A program made the position numbers and the translations under genes. The notes beneath the pieces were generated by a model. That model was not told the origin of the DNA, searched no databases, and saw nothing but the letters and a program-made list of their open reading frames with translations. A stretch of 64,000 nt of DNA, taken from contig RCTD01000002.1 of NCBI GenBank assembly GCA_014898415.1, positions 1,302,001 through 1,366,000 of the forward strand. Direction: 5' to 3'. Below are positions 58,605-64,000 of this stretch, in pieces (within the stretch, counting starts at the first letter, position 1; every line of letters begins with the position of its first letter). Origin of the DNA: Stromatinia cepivora (taxonomy: Eukaryota; Ascomycota; Leotiomycetes; Helotiales; Sclerotiniaceae).

Positions 58605-61331
58605 TGTGATACAGACTGAATTGATAAAGGGTAAGGTAAAAAGCGAGTCTTAAAGGAGCAGGAAAGGATCGAGATTGCAAAAGCAAATGGAAGCAAGTTG
58701 ATGAGGCAAACAACGATCGAGGAGAACAAATGTTGCTAAAAGTATTTCCTAGCAAGAGCAATTGCGAAAAAGAAAACTCGGATATGGAAAAACTTGCTTG
58801 CTTGTAAGAGAAAAGAAATACAGGAAGGGGGCTGAAAATCAAAGGGACAATATAAATAGAGAAAATTCTGTTTCAAAACACGGTACAGTCTTCGAACTAA
58901 AGAGGACAATAATTTCTCATTCTAGCCGCACCCACGTGCTGATCAATTGTTGATTAAAGGGGAAAGGTTGTTCCGATACTCTCTCACTTTCAACCATAGA
59001 GTTTCTCACATTATTGTATTATCTGGGTATATATGTTTTTTATAATTGATATGTTGGTCATGGTTTCGCTGTTTCTGTCGAGAGGTTATCAATGTGGGTG
59101 ATGAATTGGCATAGTACATAGTGAAAGGTAGATGTTTGTTTACAGCAGCACTTGGTAGTAGAGAAGAATCTTTTTAGTTAGATGCTAGATCTATTAAAGT
59201 TTGAGAATTAGTGCAGGATTCTTGGTATATATATAGTGGTAAGCATCACATTATTACTCAGAATCTACACCCCGTCCCTAACAATCCATCAAAGTCGGCA
59301 TATGACTATCGTCTCCATAAAATACTACGCTGTGATCCAAAAAGACGTCAGTGAAGAAAAACACTCACGCATGAAGAAATCTTGCATTACAGTAAACCAT
59401 TTCCCGCTATATATACTACAAAGCAGACTCAAAGATATACTGCGGCCGGCCGTACAATATATCATATCCATCTCCCCTGGAAATCAACATATCACATTCT
59501 CTTCCTCTATAATCTATCTATCTATCCTACCTCCAAAACACAACCCGCGATCCCAAACCCCTCCCGATCTCGAAAAATCCAAACCCGGCTTCGGTATCGA
59601 GCCTCTACAAAGCGGCAGGTTAAGCGGTTCGAAATGACTTCGGAGGAGAATACTAGGGGGGGTTTTTTTTTTAGCTGGCTACGCGGAATTACTCGGGGAT
59701 TCATACTATGAGAAGGGTTTATGGTTGATTGGGAATTTGGTGTATAAGGAATTTCTTGGGATTCGGGTTTAGGTGTGTTGTTGTATACTTGAGATGAATG
59801 GGGTTGTGGATTGTTGGTGAGGAGATGGATGATTGTGGATTTTTGGGATTCTTTTATTTTTCATCGATCGCTGATACTTGATCATTTTTAAGAGAATTTT
59901 TCTGAGAAATGCATTTATTTTGAGAAGAGAATTTGATAGAATATGATTGCTGCTGTTGAGTTTGTAGGATTTTCTTGCGCTTTTAGGTGATTGGTTTTGT
60001 GTCTAGAATTGGAGAATAATCGTCTTCTAGGGATTTCAATAGTCCGAACAATAGTTCAACATTGAGAGGTGTTTTCTCTTTCTGAATTCAATTGGAATGG
60101 TTATTCAGATTAGATAGGATATTGCTATCATTTTTGACATTGATGTCACTTCAAACAATAAACCTGCTTCAAATATTGGAAGTTCACATCTGGTCTGCCC
60201 ATCCGGAATATTTGACATAATGCACCTCCTCGCTCAAGCTCCTCCCTCCAAAAATCAACTGTACCGTCTACCATTGATGAGAGTAGTGTGAATTAGTATT
60301 AAGGTGGCTGATATCGAAGCACTTGATATTACAGAAATACGTCTAAATCGCAGCATTATTACTGCAGTTCTTCAATATATACCACTACCCATATACGGAA
60401 TCACTAGAATTCGATACATTTCTGCTAAATTTTGATTAGTATCAAGTACATTCCACTGAAACCTATTGAATTCCCATGAACATGACTTCAACATTGCCTA
60501 TTACGGCAAAGAATTTATCGAATTTCTCAAATTCGAATATTTCCGTACAGTTCCAGTGATGTGTAATATTCCATATGATACTCAATGATATTAGTGATAT
60601 AGAATTCAGTATTATACACTCCAATGCGTATTAAAAAAATGCAACATGTCTCACTATAGTGGGTGGTGTAGGAATTACGCCGCATGCTACGTATACTCTC
60701 ATCACTGCCGTCTATATTGGTGTCAAGTTGAAGATATACGTTTGATAGTAAGGAAGATAATATGAAACTATGAATGCTTTACAAACAACTGCCAAGCATG
60801 AAATCAAACATGATATGATGTTGTCGATGTTCTGGAGCTTTTTCCTCCACTTTTTAACTTGCGGATTCGCTACTGGATGTAATCAAAAAGGAGGTGGCCA
60901 ATTAGATGACATGAAATACTTAAATATGTGAGATCAAAAAAGGACCTCGCAAGTCCCCCTATTTAGGGGTGAGTCATACCGAGCCTTCCTCATCCACCGT
61001 CACGTGATAAAGCTTTGTGATACTTAATGCAACTATTTGTGCTCGCTTTTCTTCCACCAATTTTCTTTCTCTGCTCTCTCTGCTTTCTCTTCTCCTATTT
61101 ATCCGAATGAATGTCCTACCAATCATCACGATACACTACCCGAGTTACGTTCCAGTCATACCACACCACGCGGAATTTAATCGACGACGATTAGGACTGC
61201 CACCACGAGCAAGACAGCTTCAAAACGGCTTCAACACGGCTTCAACACGGCTTCAATCGGCTTCCGTGCCTCAAGCCGTCGCCCATGATAATACTTCGTT
61301 TCGTGCTGTGTAACAGCCACCAACGTTGAGA
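58605..61331. other. Gene-poor region, about 2.7 kb
   Basis: No supported gene. There is a G7-T10 run at 59655-59672 and generally AT-rich sequence. CC(A/T)6GG, inside a CCCCTATTTAGGGG near-palindrome, is at 60956-60969. A short frame at 61017-61313 has a Leu-rich start and a repeated GGCTTCAACAC block (61215-61265), but ends without family features. Confidence 0.4.
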
Positions 61332-62080
61332 ATGTGGAAAAGTGCATTGTCATTTCCTTGGTAAGCTTGACACCTGCCTATTTGAATCATATATTCTGAT
61401 GATCTATCAAGAAAGTTCTTTGATAAGGCGACTTTGAGCTCGATGCTGATCTAAAATCATTCATGATAGTTCGTGAACCTTTCTCCAATTGCTTCTGCTA
61501 AATCACCAACTGTTAGGGCAGAGTTTCGGTTGAATTGCGGGTTCATGATTGTTTTTGCCCCACTAGACTGCAAGTATCAATGTTGCATATATGCATGTAA
61601 CTCCAGCACTTCAGCGCGTTCGGTTGCGGGGTATCTTGTGATGGTTTCTCGGAATGTTACGATACTTAAGTCTGCATATTGTTGTGGTAAGGGGCAAAGT
61701 TATTGGTGTCGGTAAAATAGACGTTGTATATTTCCTGCCAAGTTGCAGGGAACAAGTGCTCATTCAGGAAGTCGTCAAGCAACATCGTACAGTAGCTTTC
61801 ACGCTAAGCCTTTTTCTCTTGGCTCTTATCTCTCAACATGGTCCACCGTTTGTTATTCGAATGCGGGAGGGGTAAGAAAGTCGTATCTATCGTATCCATC
61901 GAGGGTAGGAAATTCGTCGGGCACGCTGCCGTTTTGGAACCGCCCACATGCGGGTATCAACCACAAAATATTGAGGATGCCAGGTCCTTGTCCGCATTGC
62001 ACAACATGCAATCAGATGACTGCAACCATATCAAATGGTCCCTGCAAGGCAATGCAATGCAAGACAAAACCTTGAGATGA
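61332..62080 (+). other. Possible multi-exon short gene, unresolved
   Basis: From an ATG at 61332, open segments alternate with splice-like sites: a GTAAGC donor near 61361, a TAG acceptor near 61469, a long open segment to about 61686, a GTAAGG donor, and a CAG at about 61748. A Cys-containing open segment then runs to 62080. Several frames remain open after the last acceptor and I cannot choose among them. The long segment (61473-61715) includes RAEFRLNCGFMIVF and several Cys. No family is recognised. It is reported as a possibility only. Confidence 0.25.
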
Positions 62081-62215
62081 TAGATAAGGCCTGTGGGTTA
62101 ACTCAGAACGCGGGGTATATAAGAACGTACCACAGAAGCCTGCATTTTTTTTTATAATCACTGCAGTAAAGCAGTTAATACAAATTCTCATTCTTTACTC
62201 GCACAATTGTGCTCC

Positions 62216-64000
62216 ATGATGGACACCATAGATGTACATCGAGAACGAGGGGATTCTGTATCTCAAAACTCCACAGAGTCCCCTGTCTCCGAAAAGAAGA
62301 CTGCGGATATTGAGATCGAAGCTCTCGACTCAAACGATTTTCAGGACATCCCCAGTGAGAAGGTCATCATACCCGGAGAAAACGATGTCGTCATCGACCC
62401 TCGTCTGAAAGATTATCCTATTCCTTTGCTGGCCAAGACTGTTGACCTGCACAATGACCCTACGTAAGTGCATGCTGAAACAATCCCAAAGTTTATCCCA
62501 ATTCTTATGATCCTAATGCAGGGAACCAATCCTCACGTTCCGATTCTGGTTCTGTTCTACTTTTTGGGTGGTTATTGGATGCGGAGTTTCTTCATTTTAC
62601 TACTTTAAGCCATATTCCATGAACCTTACGAGTTATGCCGTGCAACTCCTGTCTTGGGGTATGGGCACTGGCATGGCCGCTTACCTACCAAAGCGAGTCT
62701 TCAATACCTTTGGTTACAAATGGAGTCTTAACCCAGGGCCGTGGAATGCAAAGGAACACGCTCTCGTGGTAGTAGCTTATTGGGGTAGTGTAAGTATATT
62801 TTATCGCTTTTTGTTGTTCCTTTTACTGACCAAAATAATAAGTGCTACACTGCGTACGGTCTCGGTCCACTTTCTGCAATGGAATTATACTATGGCCGCA
62901 AGATAAATGCTGGTTGGGGAATTCTATTCCTCATCACGACCCAAATGATAGGTTATGGATTTGCAGGACTCTTTCGGGATATCCTCGTTCGACCTCCTAA
63001 TATCTACTATCCGGGAGTTTTACCAAACGTGTCTCTGTTCAACGCCATGCACAAAAACCCAGCCGTTACGAAGAAATCTCTCAAATTCTTCACTATTGTT
63101 GCATGTTGCGCATTCTGCTATGAATGGTTTCCTTCGGTTATCTTTCCAATGTTGAGTTCCATCCCCCTGATTTGCTATTTTGGCCACGGTAATTGGAAAG
63201 CATATGTGATGGGCTCCGGGTATTATGGCTTTGTATGCTCCCATAATTTTGATGACAATTACCACATACTAATGGACACTCCAGGGAGTTCTCGACATCA
63301 GCTTAGATTGGAACTATGTTTCCTTTTTCTCACCACTTTACACACCACTCTGGGCAAATGCGAATCAATTCATGGGTGCAATTCTTGTATGCTGGATGAT
63401 TTACCCTCTTTTGTATTTCACCAACAGTCTCAAAGCTTTGAACTTTGCCCCCATGGGCTCTGGTACGTGGGATAACACCGGCGCCAAGTACAACATTTCC
63501 CGTATACTCAATCCGGATTTCACGCTGAATCAAGAAGCAATGGATGCTTACTCTCCACCCTATTGGTCTGCATCTTATGCTCTTCAATTTTTCTTTGGGT
63601 TTGCTGCATCTACTGGCGCCATGGTATACTCGGTGCTGTGGTATGGTGCGCCCGCTTACCAGGGAATGAAAGATGCTTTCAGAAATAGGAGGAGTAATTA
63701 TGATGATCCTTATCTTAAGCTGATGGAAATACACCCTCGCGTTCCGCATTGGTGGTATGCACTTTTGTTGTTCATCTGCTCTGGACTTGCCATCGGTCAA
63801 CTCTATGGAGGTGAAATGCAACTTCCTTGGTGGTAAGTGTATCCCCTTTCAGACCAATGTATCACCGGCTAATTGATTGATGTAGGGGTTTTATAATTAT
63901 TGCAATCATCTCATGTATATTCACATTTCCAAATGGAATACTTTGGGGCATCGCCAATATGCAAGTCGGGATGCAATATCTATCCGAGGTGATCGCTGGA
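62216..64000 (+). CDS. OPT-family oligopeptide transporter, 3' end beyond window
   Basis: A proton-coupled oligopeptide transporter of the OPT family that would import tetra/pentapeptides or glutathione across the plasma membrane. Introns at 62464-62521, 62790-62842, 63233-63284 and 63833-63885 are all clear in frame. About 85 acidic, polar residues precede helix 1. Family signatures seen are NPGPWNAKEHALVVV, GYGFAGLFRDILVRPPNI with a Tyr-Pro-Gly next to it, and SLDWNYV after the third splice. The first half of the transporter plus a few later helices are present, and the coding frame is still open at base 64000. A second ATG at 62219 directly follows the chosen start. Confidence 0.92.

Overview
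The window looks like nuclear DNA of a filamentous ascomycete. Genes carry many short introns (about 47-90 bp, GTRNGT donors, CTAAC/CTGAT branch sites, YAG acceptors). Base composition is moderate to AT-rich, intergenic spaces are long, and there are fungus-restricted families (FunK1-type kinase, DUF3433-like membrane protein, GIT1-like and OPT transporters). Overall the gene set and style fit a leotiomycete such as Botrytis or Sclerotinia, but that placement is inference from sequence style and not the result of a search. No operons, viral genes, CRISPR arrays or obvious secondary-metabolite cluster are visible.

Layout. 1-5 kb: small or poorly resolved genes (a 162-aa orphan, a short secreted protein, a multi-exon hypothetical). 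5.2-6.3 kb: aldo-keto reductase. 8.5-9.5 kb: four-helix membrane protein. 10.8-11.0 kb: a 41-bp near-perfect inverted-repeat element. 12.0-14.6 kb: large two-module membrane protein. 15.1-15.6 kb: simple repeats. 16.6-19.6 kb: 978-aa disordered orphan. 21.8-23.7 kb: GIT1-like MFS transporter. 24.1-24.8 kb: molybdopterin synthase large subunit. 25.1-27.6 kb: RBM5/RBM10-like splicing factor. 28.1-28.6 kb: second inverted-repeat element with an AT-rich core. 29.7-30.8 kb: SDR. 31.2-32.1 kb: 2OG-Fe(II) hydroxylase. 32.7-33.9 kb: Thr/Ser-rich secreted protein. 33.9-38.5 kb: gene-poor block holding a diverged 5S rRNA copy and a broken medium-chain dehydrogenase. 38.5-39.5 kb: MPDU1-like PQ-loop protein. 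41.1-41.8 kb: Mediator subunit 8. 42.3-45.2 kb: VIT/vWA protein interrupted by a one-base frameshift. 45.9-46.8 kb: orphan membrane protein. 48.2-49.9 kb: GPI-anchored (GQGN)n repeat protein. 50.9-52.3 kb: 471-aa orphan. 53.1-53.3 kb: third inverted repeat. 54.0-56.5 kb: FunK1-type kinase. 57.6-58.6 kb: phytanoyl-CoA-dioxygenase-like enzyme. 62.2 kb to the end: OPT oligopeptide transporter, cut off by the window edge.

The genes do not form one pathway. Housekeeping genes (MED8, RBM5-like, MPDU1-like, MoaE-like) alternate with accessory, surface and transport genes. The most unusual content is in the accessory stretches: three unrelated inverted-repeat elements, the 5S relic with the dehydrogenase pseudogene, the repeat-encoded cell-surface protein whose first splice donor probably lies in the repeat, and the homopolymer frameshift in the vWA gene. 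Exon joins were worked out by hand from splice signals and reading frame. Where exon lengths sum to a whole number of codons this is stated or implied by the protein length given.
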